NCBI GenBank assembly: GCA_033558025.1
Contig: JAUCEF010000004.1
Span: 1,302,001-1,366,000, forward strand
Reading direction: 5' to 3'
Length of the DNA stretch: 64,000 nt
Origin: Phytophthora sp. 'mugwort'
Lineage: Eukaryota > Oomycota > Peronosporomycetes > Peronosporales > Peronosporaceae
Below are positions 32,695 through 43,169 of the stretch, one piece after another; position 1 is the first letter of the stretch; every line of letters starts with the position of its first letter. The notes under the pieces were generated by a model, which saw only the letters and a program-made list of their open reading frames with translations, ran no database searches and had not been told where the DNA came from. Made by a program: the position numbers and the translations under genes.

Positions 32695-33400
32695 CGGCGT
32701 TTTGGATGACCATGTCTTGAACAAGAGGAACGGCTTACATTTGGAGCCATCGCCACCATCAAGAGATAACGGCCACTCCCGCTTTTGGTTTCCCCGAGAA
32801 CTCAATTCACGCTGTCTTCTGTCCGCGCTTGCTGATCGTAGTGGTTGGGACGTACCCATAGTTTACACCTGGTAAAACAGCAAAAGCTTAGTCAAAATTG
32901 TACAGTATCCAATGCAATTAAAGCGTACCGGTTTGGTTTGCATGGTACATGACAGAAGCGCAAAACCCCTAATATTCTAGCTCACTATCCTGCTGAACTC
33001 GTCGCGCTGAGTTCGGCGTCTGCTTGCGTTGACTGACCCTCCCTCATGTTGCGGCGGATTGGCAGTCTGGGGCGGCGAAGGAAGCACTTTCGCCAGCTTG
33101 ACGACGCCTTGAAGGCGCCAGGTCGTCCAGCGCTACTTTGATAAATCTCCTGGGCATGTAGCTTCAATACCATGCCTATTATGGACACCCCGTCTGCTCG
33201 CAGATTGTTAATCCACCGCACCAAACGCTCTTCCGCCTGTACGGAGAGAGAGTGTCGAGCAGACGCCGAGGCTACGGCCTCGCCGGTGAAAGCGAGCAAC
33301 TGGGCGCATTTTTCGCTCTATTGCAGAGCGCAACTTCTTCCAGTTGTAGACCTAGCGTCTTTTAGAATCAACTTTGCCATCCGAAAAAAGCTTAGTGACA
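32690..33400 (-). pseudogene. pogo/Tigger-type transposase, N-terminal half
   Basis: Down the minus strand: VYNWKKLRSAIE near 33345, LAFTGEAVASASARHSLS near 33290, then EERLVRWINNLRADGV and MVLKLHAQEIYQSS near 33200-33130, a CENP-B/Tc5-type helix-turn-helix; the basic helix follows as SSWRKCFLRRPRLPIRR near 33080. After an apparent intron or decay, NYGYVPTTTISKRGQKT near 32860 and FSGKPKAGVAVISLDGGDGS, CKPFLLFKTWSSKTP near 32730 match the start of the DDE domain. Stops interrupt it and the last two thirds of the catalytic domain do not follow in this orientation. Confidence 0.62.
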
Positions 33401-33419
33401 GTTTCCACCATTGCAGACG

Positions 33420-34930
33420 TACCTAAGAACCTTAGGCCGTGTTCACGATGCCTTGAAAATGCGCCAGAATGAGATTTCGTTGAAAATGGCAACCGTCAAT
33501 ACGCCGATAACAAAATCGTATTATTGCCCCATAATTCAATTATTTAGCCCTTCTTGAAATCGGGGGTCTCCCCGAATTCTGTAAAAATGGTCATTTCAAT
33601 CTGAGACGTTACTAAAACGATATGTCACTAAAGAGAGTGATCTCCCTTTCACAACTCCAACTTGTTGCAGTGAGCAATGTACGGGAAGGCGAAACGACTA
33701 GCTCGTCCAATAAGACATCCAAGAATAAAGACAACAAGGACAGCGGGAAGCCTAGCAACTCTTCGAAGTTCAAGGCTGAGGGAGGGGCGCAGCGAGACAC
33801 GTGAACCGAAATCCAGGCGTTTAACTTCTTAAACAACTACTTTGATGCCCGCAACCAACTTGAACTAACTACAGGCAAAGGGGCCAATCCAAAGCGTGGA
33901 ACGCTTAGTAGATGAGCCCAGCAGCATGAACAAACGCAAGCTTGCCAAATGTAAGTAACCCCTTTCGTAGACCTGCAAGGAGAAATCTAACGATGGTTTG
34001 CTCTGTTGGGCTAACCAGATCAGCACAAGTCCAAGTTTGGACGTTAATGCATCACTACGACCTGTGCAAGCACATCGCTGGCTTAAGTGGCGGTGGTGTG
34101 GATGCGGAAAATGTTCCAGTGCTAGACGACGATGCCTGGGCGCCTAATCAAGTCCAAGCCTCAGGATAAGAGCAAAATCAAAGAGATCCGAAAGGTCGGA
34201 TTCGTTCACGAAACAGTGTGTTGCTTGATAGCAGGTAAGTATACAATCTGCTTATATGTACAATTAGAATTATGTACTACTAAGTGGGTTCCACATTCAA
34301 CAAGGGATACACGCGCAAGCAGCAAAAAAGTTCGCACTCTGCCACAGTTAATTAATGAAATTGAAGCGGCTGAAGACCGGTCGTTTGTAGAGAAGGCTGA
34401 TGCATCCAACGGTATTTCTTCCTGCTGGTCAATTCGGGTTAAGCTCCGAAAAAGAAAGTGGGTGTGGAGACGACAATGGCGCGCCTGCAGTGGTGACCAC
34501 TCTTAAGGTTGCGCTGACATCCCCAAAAGCCGCCGAGTCATCAGCGTCGTGTTGAGAAGATCAAGCGAATTCGCGGTGGCGCTGTGAAGTCTAACCGCGC
34601 AAAGAAAAAAGCAAGGCTTAGCGGAACGTTGGAAGGAAAGTTGGACTCTTAGTGAGTTTGATGAAGAGTTACATTTAGGCGAAAGTGACGATGATGGAGA
34701 CTAAGATGAACCGCAGTGGAGCTGATATGAATTCCGGATTTGTTGCTTCTTTACGGAGACCGACCAATGAAAATGGCGATGCTGAAAGTGACAGCAGTGA
34801 CGAAGGTGTTGCCAGTGACAGCGAAGAGGAGGAGACCAAGTACGAAGTGACGGACTAAGGTGGTATACGTTTGCCAATTCATGCAGCATGTGTTTAAGGT
34901 AGTATCCACGACGTTACCTCAGCTAGTTTT
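33420..34930. other. Unassigned decayed coding-like tract
   Basis: On plus, short frames such as QAFNFLNNYFDARNQLEL near 33820 and VQVWTLMHHYDLCKHIAGL near 34030, KSKPQDKSKIKEIRKVGFVH near 34150 look like pieces of a once continuous protein broken by stops and perhaps small introns. An acidic end (EELHLGESDDDGD) lies near 34670. I do not recognise the family; the location between transposon remnants suggests another mobile element. Confidence 0.35.
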
Positions 34931-35101
34931 ACGCTAAAAAAAGCAAATTGTAACAGTATATACGAGCAGACTACTACGCGTTTGAACAGAAATTTAATGC
35001 AGTTCGTTGATTTATGGTTTAACTATTGCTGTCGTTGGTTGACTCGGAGGGGAGCGCTCGAAGTATTCATCGCATTGTCAGTAACTTCGTCAAAGTCTTC
35101 G

Positions 35102-36425
35102 TCAATCACTATCCCACGACATACTCGACTCCATATCAATGTCATTGCTACCCTTTTCGTTATTACCTACGCTTGCTTCGCTTTCGCAGTCTGATTCCAT
35201 TCGAGCGTTGACTCTAAATTCCTCGTACTCTCTCCACACCTCACTATTTTTCCACTTTCGCCATGATGTGCCATCTCGAAAAAGAAAAGCCGTCACTTCA
35301 CCATCGTCGAAGCCGTTCGCGTCTTCATTGCTGCTCTCACCTTCGTCTTCAAAATCCTCAGCGAGGTCAGACTCGTCACACCTTCTGATAAAGTTGTGGA
35401 CTAAAGCACACGCAACGATAACAGCGTTGATAATTATGAGTTCAAACTCCATACAGGTTTGCAGCACTTCAAATCGAATTTTGAGAACTCCAATAACTCC
35501 TTCCACGATGTTTCTCGCGTTTGCATGACGTAGGTTGAACAGATCCTTCCCGTTTCTGGGTCGTCCCGATGATTTTGCCCATTATTTTAAATGATAATGT
35601 ACACGCGGTATGGGGTCAGCACCTAAGCCCCAAGTGCATGCCCAGCATCCGCAAGTACGTACAATTCTCAGGAAGGGTTTCCAAAAGCTGGCTCCACTGA
35701 AGGACCATGGAATCATGTGCGCTTCCTTCCGCGCCAGGATAAATATAAAACAAACGTATATTCACCAGTCGCAAGCAATGAGCACATTCGTCGAGACTTT
35801 GTGGTTGCGATACCGCTTCACGTCCTCGGTTGGGACCTCAATGCTGAAATGAGTTCCATCGATGGCACACAAGGCTTGGTAAATAGGGATGACTCTTGAA
35901 CTCACTTGGGGCATATGCTGACATCACCAGCAGATCTTGAAAGGCTCGAACCATCGCATAAACGCCGTGAAGACGATATTTATGAACTGTTGAGTATGCC
36001 AAATTGAAGAGAACTTCTTGTCCTCGACACATTGACGCCGTTCCAATCCAATGAAGAACAATAGCTAGCACTTCCCGTGGATGCTGAAGCAAATTTTGAA
36101 TATGATGCTTACACACGCCGAACAGCGCGTCGAATGCTTCACCGTCGACGCGAAAATGGTCTCGAAGGAGTCGCCTGTTTTGCGTGCTGTGAACGACATT
36201 GAAGAAGCGCTCTCCGTGGCCTGTTGAGTGCCCCAGCAGCCGTACAGCCTTGCAACGTTCTTCTCTGCGCGTTTCGCACTGCGCTCTCCCAAGGGAATCA
36301 CAGCGATCATGAAAAGCAGCAACAGCATTTCGTGCATGCGCTAAATGTGCTACTGACGCCGCCAGGGATGTAAAAGCAGGGTTTTTGATTAATGGAATAA
36401 AGGGTGTTTTGGGCAACCCACCCAC
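35102..36425 (-). pseudogene. HARBI1-like DDE_Tnp_4 transposase, decayed
   Basis: The minus strand reads FRVDGEAFDALFGVCKHHIQ near 36150, then VLFNLAYSTVHKYRLHGVYA (a helix-turn-helix region) near 35990, SEFKSHPYLPS, and after a frameshift LCAIDGTHFSIEVPTEDVKR near 35870, the first catalytic Asp. The middle is badly damaged; the region expected to hold the second Asp reads only as a corrupted tract. It recovers with LFNLRHANARNIVEGVIGVL near 35540 (Glu), LQTCMEFELIIINAVIVACA and an acidic C-terminal extension ending MSWDSD at 35102. It is a third, distinct Harbinger-related copy in the window. No terminal repeats were found. Confidence 0.72.
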
Positions 36426-37200
36426 CGCCAGAAATTAGTGAATTTACTATGCTATTAGAAAAGGTCGTACTGAGCATCAAGGTAGAGAGATAACTAAGTC
36501 GGCGACGCAGTGAGTTGACCACTGTGATATTACAACAGTGTTAGTTAGTTCAACCACTAGTTAAGTTAAGACATGTGCATGATGAAGTTACCTTGAAGGC
36601 GCGTCGACCTGCGGGTCGAGCGCTCGGCTCTCAGCTGTCGACGCCGTCCGCGTGTGGACTGGTAGTCCACACGGACTCTCTGTTCGCAACGTCGAACCTG
36701 GCCATGAGGTCCCACGACAAGTTTGCCGTGGACTCCCACGTAAGCTCATCATATCCTTCGCATTGTACCAAATAGAACGTAGTCGTGTTAATTTGCCGGC
36801 GCGCCCACAGCTTGCTTACGGTGAACGACTTAGTCGTTGGGATTGGGGGCGCGCCGGCGATTCCTACTCTAACAATAAATTGCCGTCGTCGTCGCTGTCG
36901 CTTCCGCTGTCTTCAGCTCCAGCCGCTGCCAGGAGGTGAGGTGGCGGGGCACTTGGACCCCCTACACGCCAAAATTGGCCGTTGCTGCGGGGAAATTGGG
37001 CAGCGTGACGTTGGTGGGGGGTCTGCAGGGTCATCCTTGTAGAATGGAGCGGTGTGGGCTGCGGAGTGAATTGGAGAATGGAGGTTGCTGCAGTTACAGG
37101 TGGCAATTGCAATTGCAAGAGCTAGCAGCGTTGCAAGCCTGTCAAAATGCATAAAATCTAAAATCTTGGTCATGTGTTTACATTTGTTCCCACGGTGTCC
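36426..37200. repeat. GC-rich hairpin cluster, possible solo LTR or MITE
   Basis: Three inverted repeats lie close together: TCGACC/GGTCGA at about 36604-36619, GTGTGGACT/AGTCCACAC at 36652-36672, and the 12-bp arms GCCGGCGCGCCC (36795-36806) and GGGCGCGCCGGC (36847-36858), whose loop holds the small palindrome ACGACTTAGTCGT. No protein-coding signal was convincing. A minus-strand frame at 36913-37173 starts with a hydrophobic stretch (FDRLATLLALAIAIATCNC) but has no other support. Confidence 0.5.
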
Positions 37201-37204
37201 TTAT

Positions 37205-37352
37205 TTAGACAGTCACCAGAATTGACTATTTACAGCAACAGCAGACTATTTTACGACAGTTGAGACCGAACATCATTAATTAGACAGTCACTAGGATCGC
37301 CTATTTACAGCAGTCACAATGGCTGACTATTTAGGCAATTGAGACTGAACAT
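37205..37352. repeat. Imperfect tandem repeat of about 74 bp, two copies
   Basis: TTAGACAGTCAC...GACTATTT...AGACTGAACAT-type sequence occurs twice back to back (about 37205-37278 and 37279-37352). Shared landmarks are TTAGACAGTCAC, CTATTTACAGCA, GACTATTT and TTGAGAC(C/T)GAACAT. Confidence 0.6.
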
Positions 37353-37533
37353 GCTGTTTCACGGCCAGTTTTGCGGGAACTTGCAACCCCTTTCGTTAGA
37401 CCCAAGTCGAGGTCAAGGCAACTTCAACGTTGCGGGAGAAATCATAGTAAGTCAGAGAGAGAGAAATCTTACAAAGTAAACCGATAGGTGGAAGCAACAG
37501 TGCTGATAGAAAGATGTTATCGGTGCACTTAGC

Positions 37534-39480
37534 CTATCTCCTTGTAAGCTGCGTGCTATCGAGGTGAACTGTAGACAGTATTTTGGATTCCCAAGAGGCC
37601 AGAACGGCAGATGTATTAATCGAATACCCTATCAACCCTTGCTCGGTAATACTTGTAGTTACTGGTCTCGTTGTTATCCTCTTCCTCGCTGCTTCATCCG
37701 CCAAGTCCTCTAGCATGTCAAAGAACGCCACATCCTCATTGTTAAAGTTCTTGGCATTGAAGAACAGAAACACGAGCTTTTCCACGGAGTTGTCCTTTAG
37801 TTGGTTGCGTGCTTGATAGTGCACGAACTTGTGCGCTGACCAGTTGCGCTCTTCTGCGGCGCTGGAACGGCTGGAAGAAAACACTGTGAGTGCGATTTTT
37901 TCGAAAATCCTCTCCGGTACTGGAGAACCGTCAGCTGTTTTTGGCGAATGAGCCGCGCCTCCAAGAAAATGTCACGTTGCCTACCAAGATACTTCACCAA
38001 CTCTACCATAGTTTCTTCATTCTCGCTCCCATGGCAGTTCGCAATGAACTCCTGCACACTCGCCCGCGAATCTTCATCCATTCCATGCCCGAGGTAGCGG
38101 GAGCTAGAAGATACCCGACACCATGAGAATCTCCGTAAATGAAGTTGAAGTGTTCGTCAAGGATCTGTTGGATCTTACCCAACTCTGAAATTGGCATGTC
38201 AATCTTCTTGAACTCTTCGGAGAGGATGAGGACATTTTGTAGACATCCAATGGCGGCTTCATGTGCTTTCAAACGCCTTCTGGAATCTCAGAATCTCAAC
38301 AGAACTTCCAAGAGCTTGATCGCCTTTTTCAGCTGCTTCACAAAGTTGTTGGCAACAATCTTATCGTGGGCACGGCGGCGCTTGGCCTTCTGTTCTTCGT
38401 ACGACCACGAAGAAAGTTTGGCCCAGTGACGAGCGCACGAAGAATCTTCTCAGAAGCCAGCACCGTCGAAAAGCACTTCTGAATTGTTGCCCACTGAGTA
38501 TCAGCTGGCAGTACCAAGCTCGGTTTCCCGTCCATTTATAAAGACGCTTCAGCTCGAACCACAGCTGCTGGCTCTTCTTCAAGAACCGAACAAGTTTGCG
38601 GCAATCAGCGGCGAGTTCTCTCAGCCATGACAGCGGTACACAGGATATTTCATCATCAGGTGGAGAGCGTGCGAGATACACTCGTGGAAAATTTATCTTC
38701 GGCTTCTGCTGCTGCAACGTCGGCCATACCAACTGGTTTGTGGAACTGTTGTCCGTCACAACAGCCGCGAAAGTAACGAAGTCGAGTTTGTCCATGACGT
38801 AAAATGTTGGCGGCGTGGAAGGGGGAGTCATGAGACCCTGAACCCGTGTAGACGGACTCCACGAAGTTGTCAGATTTTCAGCCAGCAGCACGTAGTTGAT
38901 GACGGATTTCCCATTGATGTCGGTGTATGCGCCCGTCGTTAGGGTAACCTTCTTGCCACATACCAACAATATCAGGCGGGATCGATAGTCATCATAATAG
39001 TAATTCAGCAACATCGTGGCCAGCTGGTGGCGATTCGGCACATCCCAGTCGGCGTCAGAACTTGCAAAGCAGCAGCCAAGGTGCTATGCTCCACCGTCTT
39101 GAAAGCCATGCCAGTGGTGTAAAACCAGAAAGCGCAGCTGAAATTCGCGAATCTTGGCAGGAGACAACGCAGATCGGAAGGCAGACGTGATGAAAGGGGT
39201 CTTCAGCCTCTTCACGCGCTTCTTCTCAAAATGGTAGCGCACACGTTCGACGTGAGTCTTACCCGACGTGTGGATGATCTTCTCACACTTTCAGGCACGA
39301 CTGTCAACCAGGACGTGGTCCAGATGGGATCTCGAGGGCGTCCACCACGACGAACTGGCGATTCCGTAAGGGGATCGACAACAGCAGGAACACCAGCTTG
39401 TGTCGGGCAGGCGGCGTTCGAAGCGAGGAAGGTGTCATAGTAGTCGAGGAGTGGCGAGGGGCTTGGACTCGATGATGCAA
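37534..39480 (-). pseudogene. hAT-superfamily transposase, decayed
   Basis: Reading down the minus strand: a BED-finger-like start with RRGGRPRDPIW near 39345, KKVTLTTGAYTDINGKSVIN near 38960 (first catalytic Asp region, Gly-Ala-Tyr where Asp-Gly-Trp would be expected), FVTFAAVVTDNSSTNQLVW near 38770 (second Asp), LVRFLKKSQQLWFELKRL near 38590, LVLPADTQWATIQKCFSTVL near 38510, FNFIYGDSHGVGYLLAP near 38150, and the dimerisation region SSAAEERNWSAHKFVHYQAR near 37860 followed by LKDNSVEKLVFLFFN. This is the DUF659/hAT C-terminal order. Stops and frameshifts are frequent. hAT enzymes cut and paste with 8-bp duplications; terminal repeats were not found. Confidence 0.75.
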
Positions 39481-40569
39481 AAGCAAACGTGAGCTCATTT
39501 AGCGGTATCAATGGATGAAGCTGAAAAAAAAAACCACGGAGGATCCAGCTCCCAGTCACCTCATAAATTGCTGTGGGTCATTCATCCATGTTGTGTATTG
39601 TACGAGATTTTACCCATTCCACCCCTTAAAGCGTAATTACCCGTCCCAGCTTCCGTAAAAACATGGATCTTTTTCATCCATGGACGCCGCCAAGCGTCAC
39701 GCTTTCCTGTGATGTTTTTTTTGTGCGGGAACACGTGGCGACCAAAATTGCATTTTGACGGCAAGTCATAATTGGAAGTTGCTCGGGCCTGGCAGCCAAA
39801 CTGTTATTATGAAGTAAAGGCACTGCACGCGAACACAACGAATAATAGGTACGTGCAATTTGAACTTATAGGTCACGGAATCACGCTTATACTGCTTCTT
39901 CCTCGCCTCGCCGCCATCGTTAAGCCGTATCCTTCCCGATCGCAAGCTGAGAGAAGGTAACACGGCTACTGGCTGTAAGGCCCTGTGCTGCTTAACTTGA
40001 TATTCCTGGAATTACTGGCACGTTTCGTGAGCATTTTGTGAGCCGTATCTCGAGAAACTGACTCCATAATTATCGATAACCCTACTAAGTACTACGATGT
40101 TGTGCTTTCTACTTCACCTTCAACTGTCGCCGCCGTTCCTGTTCCATTAGTGTTCTGTCGCCGAGCGAGAACTCGGCGATGATGATCACCGCCGAGATAC
40201 AGCATGGGTCATCACCGTGACGACCCTGCTGTATCCCACTTGTGTCAACTCGGCCTCGTGTCAGGCCATCTAGCCATTAAACGCAAGGCTCCAAGTGGGA
40301 TCGCACGCCTGAATGGCGGCCATCCTGCTTTGCCGACTCGGCAAACTATATTAATTGTCTCAGCGTCCTGCATTGCAGCCCGGCACGGCGTGGTTGACGC
40401 TGTTTATTATTGGCCTTATGTTACCTGCAGCGCTGCTGATTACTACGTCCCTAACTGGCACTTCTCTTCTCAACGGGGGCGACCGTCAGCGGCTTCCTCC
40501 TCCTCCGCTGCACCCAGGTCCTATTTACACGCCCGAGAGAGCCTGGCGGTTGCCGCTCTCGCCCTTCAT
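39481..40569. other. Intergenic spacer downstream of the MARVEL-like gene
   Basis: No gene recognised. Open frames at 40204-40855 on plus lie partly opposite the MARVEL-like gene and are composition artefacts of its GC-rich codons. The tract 39940-40180 is AT-rich with no motif that I can assign. Confidence 0.45.
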
Positions 40570-41223
40570 TCATGATCGTCTGAAGCCGTCCTGTACGTAC
40601 GTGCTGGACTCGTACGTCGTTGCGGCACGCTCGAGATCGAGCTCCATGTCGCCCAGTACGGGGTCGACGGGCTGGCCGGCTCGAAGAGGGCCTGCCCGGC
40701 CGAGCGGGTCTTTTCCCCTGGGCTTGATCCACGTGTTGCGCATCCAAGCACCCCACGCCACGCTGAGCAGGAAGCATACGAAGGCCATAAAGCACAGCGC
40801 CGCTCCAGACGCCAGTAGAACGCAGTGCACGACGCCGTCCAGCGCGTCACAGTAGCGCACATAGTCACTGGCAGCCAGCGCGCAGCCGGCGCTCATGAAG
40901 AGCATGGTGAAGATGGCGTCTACGCCGAAACTCCAGGGAGCGGGCATGTTGGCACAGCGCAGCGTAAATACCAGCAGCAGGAAGAAGGCGTCATAGAGGC
41001 AGGCGGCGAAGGACACAATCACGACAAAGTTGACAGCGGGTCCGCCGTAGTAGACAGTCACCTCCTGCACGTCGCCGGTGTCTGCCTGGAATGTCATCTT
41101 GTGCGGTTTAAAGCTCGCAGCCACCAGCGCCAGCGCCACCATAGACGTGGCGAACTGCAGCGAACGCATCGTCAGGCAGATCATACGGTCATGCTGCTGG
41201 CCGCAACGCAGGTTGGTCTTCAT
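40570..41223 (-). CDS. MARVEL-like four-transmembrane protein
   Basis: Single-exon gene of 217 residues with an ATG at 41223. Four hydrophobic segments can be seen: near residues 17-37 (RSLQFATSMVALALVAASF), 61-87 (VNFVVIVSFAACLYDAFFL), 98-118 (FGVDAIFTMLFMSAGCALAA) and 130-155 (VVHCVLLASGAALCFMAFVC). The short N-terminus, an acidic/aromatic first loop and the basic, proline-containing cytosolic tail fit the MARVEL/CASP-like layout, a group involved in membrane apposition and vesicle traffic. The assignment rests on topology more than on sequence motifs. Codon use is like that of the other island genes. Confidence 0.68.
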   Translation of the reverse strand: MKTNLRCGQQHDRMICLTMRSLQFATSMVALALVAASFKPHKMTFQADTGDVQEVTVYYGGPAVNFVVIVSFAACLYDAFFLLLVFTLRCANMPAPWSFGVDAIFTMLFMSAGCALAASDYVRYCDALDGVVHCVLLASGAALCFMAFVCFLLSVAWGAWMRNTWIKPRGKDPLGRAGPLRAGQPVDPVLGDMELDLERAATTYESSTYVQDGFRRS

Positions 41224-42524
41224 TTTGGCTTAGTTGTCAATCTGCGCAGCCAATGAGAATAACTTTGTCAGCGCGATGGCAAATTGTAAAATACAAAGTC
41301 TTGCGCCATCGTGAGTTCGCCCCTCCTTCGCGCTTGAATAAAGAACGCAGTGCCCTATCCCTCAGTAAAAACGTGATAATTTATCACTCACTTCTGTATA
41401 GTAAAATAGTATGTTTCTTGTTACAATAGTATCATTTTTAGCCAAACAACCTGGTTAAACTAAGGTTACTTTACTCTGTTTCTGGATTTTTCGCATTGTC
41501 ATCATACCGTAACGGTAACGGGCTGATGCTGTTGCTTTGGTTGAAACGCGGCATGAACGCGGTGCAGCCCGGTTTCCCTAATCCGTGCTGCTTGGGAGCC
41601 CTATGCGAGAGCGAAAAGGGCTCACAGTGACGCGCGTATTGGTAGCGCTAGAATTAGTAGCTGATTCAACCGCAGCTAATGGGGCCACGCAGTGTGTTAC
41701 ATGACGTGCAGGTGGCTCCAGAACGCCGTTAGGGTCGTTGATTCAGCCGAGTCGCTAACCGGTGGAAACCCCTCGCGGGAAAACGCCACCACAGGCTACT
41801 TGACAAGTAACTTGCACCTAGGTCGACGCGTGAGTTGCAAGCCTACAAACCAGCAGTTTGACGGCGAGCCGATGCACCTATCCCCCCGACGCAGTGGGTG
41901 TCAAAATTTGACTCAAATCACACCCGAGGTGTCGGAAGGAGAAGTGTGCGTCCAGTACCGTGTAATGAAATTCGATCACGGATGCCCCATCCGTCCATTC
42001 CAGCCGGTCATGCCGGTTGATAGCACGATATCGAAGCCGTCGTCGATCCGTTTTGGCGTCGGCAGTGCCATGATCATTGTCGTTGCAGCGAAGAAACTTC
42101 CACGTCGCGCGTTGCTCGAAGTTTCAATGGTCAGAGCTGAAAATCCGGATAATATCCGTCACTTCAGTTTGTCGCCTTTTCACGTTCTCGAGATCAGCCG
42201 AAGATATGGACACCAGGAATGGGTGATCAACGATGCCGCCAAGCTGGCTGGAGCGAGGCGCTGCTGGTGCCTGGGTAAGAGTTTGACGGACGCATGGATC
42301 CGGAGCATGGGTCAATCACACTGGCTGCCCTTAAGGGCCTTAACACGCTGGACGCGGCGTGTCGCCACATCATATTGAAGGCCAAAGCAGCTGTTATACC
42401 CAGCAAAACAAACGTAGCGCCGACTTCCGAGTCGCCAAAATGCTGTCAAGCTTTTTCGAGTTAATATTAGTGGGGGTCTATCTATTGTACAGCTCTTTAC
42501 ACTAAGAGAAGGCTGTAGGGGGGC
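41224..42524. other. Spacer with an unassigned plus-strand open frame
   Basis: The open frame at about 41692-42378 has recognisable-looking stretches (KFDHGCPIRPFQPVMPVDS, NPDNIRHFSLSPFHVLEISR, GHQEWVINDAAKLAG, and in another frame GSITLAALKGLNTLDAACRH) but no family I can name. The need to change frame near the end suggests a pseudogene, perhaps of a mobile element. Codon use is looser than in the flanking genes. Confidence 0.35.
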
Positions 42525-43169
42525 CTATGCCATGGCGGCCTGTGAGCCGCTAGCAACCTCCTCCTCGCGTACTGTCTTGCTGCCGGTGAGGATCTCATAC
42601 TCGCACTTGGAGCCGTCGATGAAGTTGGTCGCGTCGAATTTTAGGTACAAATTAGTGGCCACGGGGCGCAGACCTGAGTAGGCAGCCGAGACGCCCCGGA
42701 TCAGGCCGTTCTCCAGCTGATCGGCAGACTTGGGCGCGATGCGCAGGTCGAAGCACTGCTCCTTGGAGCCGAGATACCACTTGGTCATCTCGCCGCACAC
42801 GCTCACGACGCAGTTGGGTTTCGAGCGCACATCGAAGTTCACAACGGCCGACTCCATCTTGTCTGCGGGACTCAGACGCCGGTCATTGAACATAACCACT
42901 GTCTCACCGCCCACAATCTTCTCCGAGAGGGGGCGCAGCTTACGGAGCTCGCCCACCTTGCCGTCCTCCCAAGCCGCAGCAAGCACGCGCACGGGGGCTG
43001 GCGAGGCCTCACTACTGCTAACAATCTTGTCTAGCAGGCCGCGCAGGTGTGTCTTCTGCTGCTTCTGCTCAGTCTGCACACCGGCGCTGAGCACATCGGT
43101 GGCTGCGGCGGCGGTGGTGGCAGAGACGGCCAGGGTGGCTAGGAGTACGATCTGGCGCAGGAGCTGCAT
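42525..43169 (-). CDS. Small secreted protein, unknown function
   Basis: Single-exon gene of 214 residues. The N-terminus (MQLLRQIVLLATLAVSATTA) is a clear signal peptide with likely cleavage after the Ala run near residue 22. The mature part has four Cys (residues 120, 125, 139 and 189), a pattern compatible with two disulfides, and a basic, serine-rich stretch before them. There is no canonical RXLR motif: the nearest is THLRGLL at residues 40-46. No known enzyme fold is recognisable. An apoplastic or cell-surface role is a reasonable inference, and an effector role is possible but unsupported. Codon use is strongly GC3-biased like that of conserved genes, suggesting good expression. Confidence 0.75.
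   Translation of the reverse strand: MQLLRQIVLLATLAVSATTAAAATDVLSAGVQTEQKQQKTHLRGLLDKIVSSSEASPAPVRVLAAAWEDGKVGELRKLRPLSEKIVGGETVVMFNDRRLSPADKMESAVVNFDVRSKPNCVVSVCGEMTKWYLGSKEQCFDLRIAPKSADQLENGLIRGVSAAYSGLRPVATNLYLKFDATNFIDGSKCEYEILTGSKTVREEEVASGSQAAMA

Noticed and set aside
36913..37173. Minus-strand small protein with a hydrophobic N-terminus as a secreted effector
   Set aside because: The hydrophobic stretch derives from short CAATTG-like repeats, there is no further conserved feature, and the frame lies in repeat-like DNA.
37205..37352. Tandem repeats here as a CRISPR array
   Set aside because: Only two imperfect copies without spacers, in a eukaryotic context.
41692..42378. 228-residue plus-strand frame as a regular gene
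   Set aside because: A frame change is needed near its end, the codon use is unlike that of the island genes, and no domain is recognisable.
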